Of a stretch of 64,000 bases of DNA, positions 7,773-15,289 are shown piece after piece (positions within the stretch are counted from its first letter, which is position 1; each line of letters opens with the position of its first letter). A program made the position numbers and the translations under genes. The stretch spans positions 1,054,001 through 1,118,000 of the forward strand of contig CP099514.1 in assembly GCA_025809375.1 (NCBI GenBank), read 5' to 3'. The notes beneath the pieces are model-generated. The model had not been told where the DNA came from and did not search any database. It worked only from the letters and a program-made list of their open reading frames with translations. The stretch comes from Bacillus zhangzhouensis. GTDB lineage: Bacteria; Bacillota; Bacilli; Bacillales; Bacillaceae.

Positions 7773-8947
7773 CCACACACGATTGGACACTCGAAACACA
7801 ACTCATTCATCATGCGTTTAAAACAGACTGTTCAACAGGTGCAGTCAGTGTACCGATTCAGCACGCGTCCACATTTCATCAAAGCAGCTTCGATGAATTT
7901 GGCCAATATGACTACTCGAGATCGGGAACTCCTACACGTCAAGCATTAGAGGATACGATTGCTGCGCTAGAAGGAGGAACGAGAGGGCTTGCCTTTGCAT
8001 CAGGCATGGCTGCTATTTCAACCGCTTTTCTTCTATTATCAAAGGGAGATCACGTTCTCGTCACAAGAGATGTGTATGGCGGGACTTACCGAATGATCAC
8101 CCAAGTTCTTTCGAGATTTGGGATTGAGCATACCTTCGTGGACATGACGGATTTGAATGAAGTCAAAAGAGGCATTCAATCGAATACAAAGGTCATTTAC
8201 ATGGAAACACCGTCAAATCCAACACTAGGGATTACAGATATTGAAGGTGTCGTCCAGCTTGCCAAAGAGCATGACTGTCTGACTTTCTTAGATAATACGT
8301 TTTTAACACCTGCTCTTCAGCGTCCGCTGGACCTTGGTGTTGACGTTGTATTGCACAGCGCAACGAAATTTTTAAGTGGCCATAGTGATGTGCTCTCAGG
8401 CTTAGCCGTAGTAAAAGATGAGAAGCTGGGAGAGGAACTCTACTCGCTGCAAAACTCCTTCGGTGCGGTCCTTGGCGTGCAGGATTGCTGGCTCGTGTTA
8501 AGAGGGTTAAAAACCCTTCAAGTCAGATTAGAAAAATCAAGCCAAACGGCCTTCGAACTAGCTTCATTTCTCAAAGAACATTCTGCGGTGAAAAAAGTGT
8601 ACTACCCAGGTTTAGATGACCATGCGGGTGCAGATATTCAGCGAAAGCAGGCAAACGGGGCAGGTGCTGTTCTCTCATTTGAACTAGAAAACCAAGCGGC
8701 AGTCAAAGAATTGGTGGATGCCGTCACATTACCTGTATTCGCCGTCAGCCTCGGCGCCGTCGAATCGATTTTGTCATACCCAGCCAAAATGTCACATGCG
8801 GCTATGCCAAAAGAAGAAAGAGAAAAAAGAGGGATTACCGATGGGCTTCTTCGTTTAAGTGTCGGAGTCGAAAACGGAGAAGACCTCAAACGTGACTTCA
8901 AACAAGCACTCGATCAACTAAAGCCCGTCTTTGTGAAACAATCATAA
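7769..8947 (+). CDS. metC: Cystathionine beta-lyase
   Basis: A 392-residue PLP enzyme paralogous to the preceding MetI. It cleaves cystathionine to homocysteine, pyruvate and ammonia. The PLP lysine motif is LHSATKFLSGHSDVLSG near residue 196, with the ASGMAAIS and YGGTYRM signatures upstream. The ATGA overlap with metI and lack of an internal promoter point to one S-box-controlled metIC transcript. The split of function between the two paralogues follows B. subtilis order (metI first, metC second). Confidence 0.92.
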   Translation: MTTHDWTLETQLIHHAFKTDCSTGAVSVPIQHASTFHQSSFDEFGQYDYSRSGTPTRQALEDTIAALEGGTRGLAFASGMAAISTAFLLLSKGDHVLVTRDVYGGTYRMITQVLSRFGIEHTFVDMTDLNEVKRGIQSNTKVIYMETPSNPTLGITDIEGVVQLAKEHDCLTFLDNTFLTPALQRPLDLGVDVVLHSATKFLSGHSDVLSGLAVVKDEKLGEELYSLQNSFGAVLGVQDCWLVLRGLKTLQVRLEKSSQTAFELASFLKEHSAVKKVYYPGLDDHAGADIQRKQANGAGAVLSFELENQAAVKELVDAVTLPVFAVSLGAVESILSYPAKMSHAAMPKEEREKRGITDGLLRLSVGVENGEDLKRDFKQALDQLKPVFVKQS

Positions 8948-8954
8948 GGAAGAA

Positions 8955-8985
8955 GAAAAAAGCCGGCACGACCGCCGGCTTTTTG
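8955..8985 (+). terminator. Terminator of metIC
   Basis: AGCCGGC pairs with GCCGGCT across CACGACC, followed by T5. Confidence 0.8.
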
Positions 8986-9005
8986 ATCTTTTTTGAACAA
9001 AACCA

Positions 9006-9035
9006 TTGACGTCTTATTTGTTATGGTTATATAAT
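9006..9035 (+). promoter_or_regulatory. Promoter of the tRNA-Val gene
   Basis: TTGACG at 9006-9011, an 18-base spacer and a perfect TATAAT at 9030-9035, about 40 bases before the tRNA. Confidence 0.75.
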
Positions 9036-9078
9036 AGATACTGTCAGTAACAGAAAGCCCAGCACTGATACATAACTC

Positions 9079-9151
9079 GATTCCGTAGCTCAGCTGGGAG
9101 AGCGCTACCTTGACAGGGTAGAGGTCGCTGGTTCGAGCCCAGTCGGAATCA
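9079..9151 (+). tRNA. tRNA-Val (anticodon GAC)
   Basis: A 73-base cloverleaf. The acceptor GATTCCG pairs with CGGAATC, discriminator A at 9151. The D-loop is AGCTCAGCTGGGAGAGC, the anticodon loop is TTGACAG within a CTACC/GGTAG stem, and the T-arm contains GGTTCGAGCCC. The anticodon GAC reads valine GUC and GUU. CCA is not encoded. It has its own promoter and terminator, so it is a single-gene unit. The DNA immediately after it is a patchwork of gene remnants, which fits use of tRNA genes as integration sites. Confidence 0.95.
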
Positions 9152-9157
9152 TTGTTG

Positions 9158-9192
9158 AAACCCTTGCCTAGCAAGGGTTTTTTGTTTTTTTG
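9158..9192 (+). terminator. Terminator of tRNA-Val
   Basis: AAACCCTTGC pairs with GCAAGGGTTT, followed by a long T tract. Confidence 0.85.
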
Positions 9193-9235
9193 ACAACGAA
9201 TGTTTGTTCTGTTTTTTTAAAATTGGGGACGAACT

Positions 9236-9463
9236 TTATCTGCCAGATTGTTTCTCAGTTTTTTTAGGATCAAAATGATTAAAGTGTTCTGCGGTGTTAA
9301 ATTCTAATTTGTTTGTGACATGACCATAAATATCATGTATTTGTAGAAAATTCAATTGGAAAATTAGCAATTGGTGTTCGACCGTTCTATGTCTCCCTAT
9401 ACCAGCTTTAATGAAGTGGATTTCAAAATTTTTACAAAAAAGTATATACTCGTGAATGTACAA
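9236..9463 (-). other. Unidentified 75-codon minus-strand reading frame
   Basis: An open frame whose last half (HDIYGHVTNKLEFNTAEHFNHFDPKKTEKQ) has a natural-looking amino acid mix but no family I can name. No ribosome site precedes its first ATG. It lies among toxin remnants, so it may be the tail of a decayed gene. It may equally be chance. Confidence 0.25.
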
Positions 9464-9484
9464 AACTACACCGGGAGAGTATAA

Positions 9485-9822
9485 ATTTGTTAACCAACCA
9501 ATTATGCCTTATTCCTGAGGGCAATGAAAAGCAGGTGCGTAAGACATTAATAAATGAATTGAAGTTTTATAAAGAATTAAAAGGTAAACAAGAGAAAACG
9601 AGTTGCTAATTTAGTTCTGGGTGATCCTAAGAGTGTTGATAAAATATAAAAGTGGTTATCTGAGCCCAACAGTAGACCTATATTACCATTAAAATACAAG
9701 GGTGATGGAGAGGTAATTGGCAGAAGTGTTTCGAGAAATTCAGAAGTAGTCGAGAATGTGACAAATGCAAAAATTATACTGAAAAAAGATGAGAATGGCG
9801 GTTTTAACAGGATACCCTGTTA
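9485..9822 (+). pseudogene. Decayed C-terminal end of a polymorphic (CDI/LXG-type) RNase A-like toxin
   Basis: No intact start exists. The frame ending at 9822 reads RVANLVLGDPKSVDKI, a TAA at 9647-9649 (probably from CAA), then KWLSEPNSRPILPLKY. It continues GRSVSRNSEVVENVTNAKIILKKDENGGFN. The last part matches the tail of bacterial RNase A-like toxin domains, which end in a Tyr-Pro motif (T-G/A-x-P). Here that ending (TGYPVK) is in a shifted frame after about 9805, so a small deletion broke it. The segment before 9605 (KTLINELKFYKELKGKQEK) is in yet another frame. The immunity-type gene directly downstream supports the identity. The parent toxin class is inferred. Confidence 0.65.
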
Positions 9823-9843
9823 AATAGAAAGAAGGATGATAAA

Positions 9844-10143
9844 ATGAATGAGAGTTACAGTTATTTAGAGGAGTTAGAAGATTTTTTAGGTGGGACATTT
9901 CATCAGGATATCGATTCATCAGAAGAAGCGTTAGAGGAGTTTATTCATGAAGCTACTAAAGAATGTCTGCTGTCTACTATAAAGGATTGTCAGGTTTTTT
10001 TGAATGGTACTTTAACAATTGAAGAAAAAGAAACCTTTATCGAAAATAATGCAGAAATCTTTTTTCCGGCGATCTCATTAAACCCTATACAGTGGTTTAA
10101 TAAAATAATAGAGGAAATGAAAGAAGCAGTGAAAATGAAGTAA
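9844..10143 (+). CDS. CdiI-family immunity protein (CdiI_2-like)
   Basis: A 99-residue acidic protein with no signal peptide. Its opening LEELEDFLGGTFHQDIDSSEEALEEFI near residues 8-34 is the hallmark of the CdiI_2 immunity family (LE-xx-GGYFHQD-). These proteins sit behind RNase A-like toxin tails and neutralise them. AAAGAAGG precedes ATG 9844. The cognate toxin fragment ends 22 bases upstream and is broken, so this looks like an orphan immunity gene that could still protect against neighbours. A terminator follows. Family assignment is by motif only. Confidence 0.75.
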   Translation: MNESYSYLEELEDFLGGTFHQDIDSSEEALEEFIHEATKECLLSTIKDCQVFLNGTLTIEEKETFIENNAEIFFPAISLNPIQWFNKIIEEMKEAVKMK

Positions 10144-10150
10144 CAAAATC

Positions 10151-10186
10151 AACCTTGATTGGCTAATGCCTTTCAAGGTTTTTTGT
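10151..10186 (+). terminator. Terminator of the immunity gene
   Basis: AACCTTGA pairs with TCAAGGTT, followed by T6. Confidence 0.75.
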
Positions 10187-10434
10187 GTTTATTGGTCATC
10201 TGGCATTGAGCACTTTAAGTGCCTTGTACTTGGCTGGCACTCTGGCCAGTTCTTTCTAGGGATTAACTAAATGACTGTTCATAAAGGAGAAATTACAGTT
10301 TGAGGTGGTTCTTTAAGACAAAACTGGTTCAGTCATTGCGGTTGAATGTTTTTGTCAAAAATGAATAAAGATAGACTAGACACAAAAACGAACATTGATA
10401 TCGAAATGAATCATGTGATGAGGAGGAAATACAA

Positions 10435-11616
10435 ATGCAAAAGCTTTGCAGGGAAGTCTGGATTGAAGTCAATCTTGACGCGGTTAAAAGAAATATCGAA
10501 GCCATTCAAGCGCATATTCCAAGGAAAAGTAAGATTATGGCTGTCGTGAAGGCGAATGCTTATGGACACGGTTCAGTGGAGGTAGCGCGGCAGGCATTAG
10601 AAAGCGGTGCGACAGAGCTTGCAGTTGCTAGCTTAGAAGAAGGCATTGTATTACGAAGAGCAAAAATTGAAGCACCGATTCTGGTCCTAGGATTTACCCC
10701 GCTCAACTGTGTGAAAAGGGCTGCAACCTGGAGAATTGACCTCTCCGGCCTTCGAGAAGACTGGATTGTTCAAGCAAATGAAATCTTAGCAGATGAAGAA
10801 AGTCAGCATCGCCTTGGGATTCATGTCAATGTCGATACGGGGATGGGACGATTAGGTGTACGGACGAAGGAAGAGCTGTTAGAGGTGGTGGAGGCGCTTG
10901 AAAAGAGTGAAAATCTGAGATGGGATGGAATATTTACGCATTTCTCCACTGCGGATGAGCCTGACCCTGATTTCACGCTGCTTCAGCACAGCATTTTTAT
11001 TGATTTTCTTCGTTTCTTAAAAAAACAAGGCATTACACTGCCCACGGTACATATGAACAATACAGCGGCTGCCATCGCATTTCCTGAATTTAGCGCAGAT
11101 ATGATTCGACTCGGTATCGGGCTATATGGACTATACCCCTCGCAATACATTGAGAGTTTAGACGCTGTTAAGCTAGAGCCCGCTCTCAGTTTAAAAGCAA
11201 GGATTGCGTTCGTGAAGGAAATGGTGACAAAGCCGAGAACCGTCAGTTATGGTGCAACCTATGTAGCAAAACCTGATGAAGTCATTGCAACCATACCGAT
11301 TGGTTATGCAGATGGGTACTCACGCGCCTTATCAAACCGAGGATTTATGCTTTTCCGCGGAAAACGAATGCCGATTGCTGGCCGAGTCACAATGGATATG
11401 ACCATGATCAGTTTAGGAGAAATGAAAGCAAAGCAAGGCGAAGAAGTCGTTATTTACGGCCGTCAAAAGGGTGGAGAAATTTCTGTCGATGAAATCGCTG
11501 AAATGCTCAATACGATCAACTACGAAGTCGTCGCAACATTAAGCCGCCGCGTTCCAAGGTTTTATCGTCGAGGCGGGAAGATAATTAAAATATCGATGCC
11601 AGTGATGTACGTGTAA
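10435..11616 (+). CDS. Alanine racemase (second paralogue, YncD-like)
   Basis: A 393-residue fold-type III PLP enzyme that interconverts L- and D-alanine for peptidoglycan. The PLP lysine lies in VVKANAYGHG near residue 39. The catalytic tyrosine region is FTHFSTADEPD to RLGIGLYGLYPS, and the C-terminal beta domain carries AGRVTMDMTM. A GAGGAGG site precedes ATG 10435. B. subtilis has two racemases, Alr and AlrB (YncD), at other loci. The position here, in the accessory stretch after tRNA-Val, differs, so I leave the symbol open. It may serve sporulation or growth; the sequence does not decide. Confidence 0.9.
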   Translation: MQKLCREVWIEVNLDAVKRNIEAIQAHIPRKSKIMAVVKANAYGHGSVEVARQALESGATELAVASLEEGIVLRRAKIEAPILVLGFTPLNCVKRAATWRIDLSGLREDWIVQANEILADEESQHRLGIHVNVDTGMGRLGVRTKEELLEVVEALEKSENLRWDGIFTHFSTADEPDPDFTLLQHSIFIDFLRFLKKQGITLPTVHMNNTAAAIAFPEFSADMIRLGIGLYGLYPSQYIESLDAVKLEPALSLKARIAFVKEMVTKPRTVSYGATYVAKPDEVIATIPIGYADGYSRALSNRGFMLFRGKRMPIAGRVTMDMTMISLGEMKAKQGEEVVIYGRQKGGEISVDEIAEMLNTINYEVVATLSRRVPRFYRRGGKIIKISMPVMYV

Positions 11617-11725
11617 GGGGAAAAAACAGGTGCATATTTATTCTAGTGTACAATGATGAAATTTAAATTATGTTACAAATATGTCGATAAAAGGAGGAAT
11701 AATTAAGGTATGGAGGAAAGAAACG

Positions 11726-12905
11726 ATGAAAAAGGTTTATTTTTAGTGCTTTTAACTGATGGTAACAATTCATCCGTTAAAAGCTCATGTAGCTGAAACA
11801 AATGGGTGGACGAAGCGAGCAGACTTACCGGAAGAGAGACTTCATTCTAGTTCCGCAGTAGTAGATGGGAAGATTTTTGTTTTTGGGGGAAGTAGTGAAA
11901 AATCATATAGTAATAAAAATACCTACATGTATGATCCTCACAAAAATGAGTGGAGCTCAAAAGCTGACATGCCTTGAGAAAGAACAGATAGTACGGCAGT
12001 GGCCATAGGTAAAAAAGTATATGTCATTGGAGGAGCATATCAAGATAGCACAAATACGATTGATATTTATGATGCAGAATTAGATACATGGGCAAAAACA
12101 CCAATTAATATACCATACTATGCTGTGACAAAAGGTGACATAAGTGCGAGTGTTGTAAATGATAAGATTTATATTCTTGCAACGAATAAAAGTCCTTATC
12201 AAGAACATAATTTTTATAGTTATGATACAAATACGGACAAATGGGAACAATTAAAAATGTTTCCTCAGCAACTTACTGGTATGTCTATGTCAGAAGTCAT
12301 TAATGCCACAGGTGGAGAAAGAACTAGTTAGTAATCTTCATAATGCCCTCGTATATGAATATAACATTGAAACAAATCAATGGGTACAAACCAAATCAAA
12401 GTTGAATTTTTATCTGCTAGGGCTGCATTTACAACATATCAGGGAAAATTGTTCATGGCTGGAGGTCAGTATGACGACAGTTCCAGTCCATTATTACCAT
12501 ACACTCAGTTTTATGATGCTAAAACGAATTCTGTGAAAAGAAGCTCGATCAATTACCTGAAGCTAGAGTAGGTTCAAGTGCTGTAACGATTGAGGATAAC
12601 ATATATATCATAGGTGGACGAAATTTCAAGCAAGATTATCATTCAAAATCGATTAAAAGTGATTACAAATCAGTGATCTCTATCTCATTAAAAGACTTGC
12701 AAATTGCTGAAGGTGAAACAAAACCGCTCAATGAAAGAAATCAACGATTTTCTTAACTGGTATAAAGAAAGAAGCTTTGGAATTGGAATGAACTTCTATG
12801 AAATCAATGATGAACACAATAAAGGTCCTTTCACAAGTAAGAAGGATTATGTCGTGTACCAAAATATCTTAATGTTTTTATATCAAGCAATACTGATATT
12901 CACAA
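11726..12905 (+). pseudogene. Secreted Kelch-repeat protein, pseudogene
   Basis: A signal-peptide-like start (MKKVYF, then LVLL and HPLKAHVAETN in shifted frames) is followed by Kelch repeats: SSAVVDGKIFVFGGSSEK, VAIGKKVYVIGGAYQD, TYQGKLFMAGGQYDD and VTIEDNIYIIGGRNF. The gene is broken repeatedly. There is a stop/frameshift in the signal peptide, TGA at 11975-11977 (probably from CGA), and frameshifts near 12310, 12400, 12540 and 12740. The last readable part is EINDFLNWYKERSFGIGMNFYE. A GGAGG site survives before 11726. Its closeness to the flagellin genes may be coincidence. Confidence 0.85.
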
Positions 12906-12910
12906 ATTGT

Positions 12911-12948
12911 AAAGCTGCTGATAAGAGATCAGCAGCTTTTATTTTTAT
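12911..12948 (+). terminator. Terminator after the Kelch pseudogene
   Basis: AAAGCTGCTGAT pairs with ATCAGCAGCTTT across AAGAG, followed by a T-rich run. Confidence 0.8.
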
Positions 12949-13008
12949 AAAATTGTAAAAATTAGGATTAACGTCATGAAAAAACAAGATATTTTTTTAA
13001 AAATCTGC

Positions 13009-13036
13009 TAAACATCCTATAACCACATCCGATAAT
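13009..13036 (+). promoter_or_regulatory. Sigma-D promoter of the first flagellin gene
   Basis: TAAA at 13009-13012, a 16-base spacer, and CCGATAAT at 13029-13036, close to the motility sigma factor consensus TAAA-N14/16-CCGATAT. Confidence 0.8.
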
Positions 13037-13079
13037 AAAATTGTCAGGGTTGATAAGCCCTAGAATAAAGGACTTTTTT

Positions 13080-13095
13080 CAGACAAGGACGTCTG
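13080..13095 (+). promoter_or_regulatory. CsrA-binding-type hairpin in the first flagellin leader
   Basis: CAGAC-AAGGAC-GTCTG presents GGA in a hexaloop, the CsrA target pattern. The ribosome site ACATGGAGGT about 20 bases later holds a second GGA. In B. subtilis, CsrA bound at two such sites blocks hag translation until FliW releases it. Confidence 0.65.
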
Positions 13096-13126
13096 TCAGG
13101 TCCTATATACATGGAGGTAATAGGAA

Positions 13127-14044
13127 ATGAGAATTAACCACAATATTGCAGCACTTAACACATTAAACCGCTTGTCTGCAAACAACGGTGCGAGCCAAAA
13201 GAACATGGAGAAACTTTCTTCTGGTCTTAAAATCAACCGTGCAGGAGATGACGCAGCAGGTCTTGCAATCTCTGAAAAAATGCGTGGGCAAATCCGCGGA
13301 TTAGAAATGGCTTCTAAAAACGCACAGGATGGTATCTCTCTTATCCAAACAGCTGAAGGTGCATTGACTGAAACTCATTCAATCCTTCAACGTGTTCGTG
13401 AACTAGTGGTTCAAGCTGGAAACACTGGTACACAAGATAAAGATACGGATCTTCAATCTATTCAAGATGAGATTAAAGCTCTACAAGAAGAAGTAGATGG
13501 TATCTCAAATCGTACAGAGTTTAACGGTAAGAAATTGTTAGATGGTACATTTAAAGCTCCTGTTGATCCTGCAGCACCAGCTGCTGGAGATAAGTCTTTA
13601 GTATTCCAAATTGGTGCTAATGCAACTCAACAGATTAGTGTTAATATCGAGGATATGGGTGCTGATGCAATTGGTACTAAAGCTGCTGGTGTAATTGTTA
13701 CAGGTCAAAGTGTTAAAGACATTGATGTGACTAAATTTGCAGATGTAGCTGCTGGTGATGCTGGCGGTTTTGATGAGCAATTAAAAATTGTTGATTCTGC
13801 AATCAACCAAGTATCTTCTCAACGTGCTAAGCTTGGTGCGGTACAAAACCGATTAGAGCACACAATCAATAACCTTGGTGCTTCTTCTGAAAACTTAACA
13901 GCTGCTGAGTCTCGTATCCGTGACGTTGACATGGCGAAAGAAATGAGTGAGTTCACGAAGAACAACATTCTTTCTCAAGCTTCTCAAGCAATGCTTGCAC
14001 AAGCGAATCAACAGCCACAAAACGTACTTCAATTACTACGTTAA
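13127..14044 (+). CDS. Flagellin, first tandem copy
   Basis: A 305-residue short flagellin. Conserved D0/D1 ends flank a reduced variable middle. The N-terminus is MRINHNIAALNTLNRLSANNG and the C-terminus is SQAMLAQANQQPQNVLQLLR, both needed for filament packing and type III export. The middle (residues about 143-225) is Ala/Pro/Asp-rich and differs from the second copy. It is the filament subunit secreted through the flagellar export apparatus. It has its own sigma-D promoter, CsrA-type leader and terminator. None of the usual hag neighbours (csrA, fliW, fliD) are here, so this is a locus outside the main flagellar cluster. Which copy is the major subunit is unknown. Confidence 0.93.
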   Translation: MRINHNIAALNTLNRLSANNGASQKNMEKLSSGLKINRAGDDAAGLAISEKMRGQIRGLEMASKNAQDGISLIQTAEGALTETHSILQRVRELVVQAGNTGTQDKDTDLQSIQDEIKALQEEVDGISNRTEFNGKKLLDGTFKAPVDPAAPAAGDKSLVFQIGANATQQISVNIEDMGADAIGTKAAGVIVTGQSVKDIDVTKFADVAAGDAGGFDEQLKIVDSAINQVSSQRAKLGAVQNRLEHTINNLGASSENLTAAESRIRDVDMAKEMSEFTKNNILSQASQAMLAQANQQPQNVLQLLR

Positions 14045-14049
14045 TGAAA

Positions 14050-14072
14050 GGCCCCTTTATGGGGCTTTTTTT
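14050..14072 (+). terminator. Terminator of the first flagellin gene
   Basis: GGCCCC-TTTAT-GGGGC followed by T7. Confidence 0.85.
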
Positions 14073-14221
14073 ATGCTCTTTTTTCTTCGCTTTTTCTCCT
14101 TTTCCTGACTTATGATTCTTAAATCCCCTTGAAAAATGATGAAAATGACCTTTAAATTTGGAATGCTCTAGCGAAACGATCATAATGAATAAGACTTATT
14201 CCTTATTTATTCCTTTTTTGT

Positions 14222-14249
14222 TAAACATTTTCTATTAAAGTTCGATAAA
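14222..14249 (+). promoter_or_regulatory. Sigma-D promoter of the second flagellin gene
   Basis: TAAA at 14222-14225, 16 bases, and TCGATAAA at 14242-14249. One base further from consensus than the first copy's promoter. Confidence 0.7.
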
Positions 14250-14289
14250 TGGATTGTAAGGCTTACAGCAAAATTCTAATTTAGAACTT

Positions 14290-14307
14290 TTAGACATGGA
14301 TGTCTAA
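14290..14307 (+). promoter_or_regulatory. CsrA-binding-type hairpin in the second flagellin leader
   Basis: TTAGAC-ATGGAT-GTCTAA, a perfect 6-bp stem with GGA in the loop. The ribosome site ACATGGAGGT lies downstream. Same design as in the first leader but with different stem bases, so the structure rather than the sequence is kept. Confidence 0.7.
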
Positions 14308-14336
14308 TTGGTTCAAACACATGGAGGTCATTTAAT

Positions 14337-15257
14337 ATGAGAATTAACCACAATATCGCAGCACTTAACACATTGAATCGTCTTTCTACTAACAACGGTT
14401 CAAGCCAAAAGAACATGGAGAAACTTTCTTCTGGTCTTCGCATTAACCGCGCAGGGGATGACGCAGCAGGTCTTGCGATCTCTGAAAAAATGAGAAGTCA
14501 AATCCGCGGATTAGAAATGGCTACTAAAAACTCTCAAGATGGTATCTCTCTTATTCAGACGGCTGAAGGTGCACTGACAGAATCTCATGCGATACTTCAA
14601 CGTATTCGTGAGCTTGTTGTTCAAGCAGGGAACACAGGTACACAACAGGAAGAGGATTTAGCATCAATTCAAGATGAAATCTCAAACTTGCAAGATGAGA
14701 TTACAAGCATTTCTACTCGTACAGAGTTTAACGGGAAGAAATTATTAGACGGGACTTATTCATCTAAGGGTGCTGAAGAAGGTGGTGAGGCACAAAGCCT
14801 TGTATTCCAAATCGGTGCAAACGCAACACAACAAATTACACTTAACATTGAAAACATGGGTGCCTCAGTTTTAGGTACAGATGGAACTGCTGAAGGTGAA
14901 GAGGGAGCCGGTTCTGTTGCTGGAATCGATGTGACTAAATTTATTAAGGCAAGTGGTGAAGATGGCGAGGAAGCGGCTGGATTTGATGCACAACTTGGTA
15001 TTATTGAAACAGCCATTAAGCAAGTGTCTGCTCAGCGATCTAAGCTTGGTGCAGTACAAAACCGTCTAGAGCACACAATCAATAACCTTAGCGCTTCTGC
15101 TGAAAACTTAACAGCTGCTGAGTCTCGTATCCGTGACGTTGATATGGCGAAAGAAATGAGTGAGTTCACAAAGAACAACATTCTTTCTCAAGCGTCTCAA
15201 GCGATGCTTGCACAAGCGAACCAACAGCCACAAAACGTACTTCAGTTATTACGTTAA
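14337..15257 (+). CDS. Flagellin, second tandem copy
   Basis: A 306-residue flagellin nearly identical to the first copy in its first ~110 and last ~50 residues. The middle is acidic and glycine-rich (SKGAEEGGEAQS, GTDGTAEGEEGAGS, ASGEDGEEAAG). The DNA of the last 150 bases is almost the same as in the first gene, pointing to gene conversion or a recent duplication with diversification of the surface-exposed part. It has a separate sigma-D promoter, CsrA-type hairpin and terminator, so the two copies can be regulated independently. Filaments may be mixed. Intact, with a GGAGGT site before ATG 14337. Confidence 0.93.
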   Translation: MRINHNIAALNTLNRLSTNNGSSQKNMEKLSSGLRINRAGDDAAGLAISEKMRSQIRGLEMATKNSQDGISLIQTAEGALTESHAILQRIRELVVQAGNTGTQQEEDLASIQDEISNLQDEITSISTRTEFNGKKLLDGTYSSKGAEEGGEAQSLVFQIGANATQQITLNIENMGASVLGTDGTAEGEEGAGSVAGIDVTKFIKASGEDGEEAAGFDAQLGIIETAIKQVSAQRSKLGAVQNRLEHTINNLSASAENLTAAESRIRDVDMAKEMSEFTKNNILSQASQAMLAQANQQPQNVLQLLR

Positions 15258-15258
15258 T

Positions 15259-15287
15259 CAAAAGCCCCCGTTGAGGGGCTTTTTTTA
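15259..15287 (+). terminator. Terminator of the second flagellin gene
   Basis: AAAGCCCC pairs with GGGGCTTT, followed by T7. The convergent monooxygenase gene ends immediately after. Confidence 0.8.
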
Positions 15288-15289
15288 TG

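Noticed and set aside
12704-12958. Separate 84-codon gene after the Kelch region
   Set aside because: Its first part is out-of-frame Kelch sequence and its end is the terminator hairpin; the middle is better read as the tail of the pseudogene.
14756-15059. Minus-strand frames opposite the second flagellin
   Set aside because: Low-complexity shadows of the acidic repeats on the + strand.
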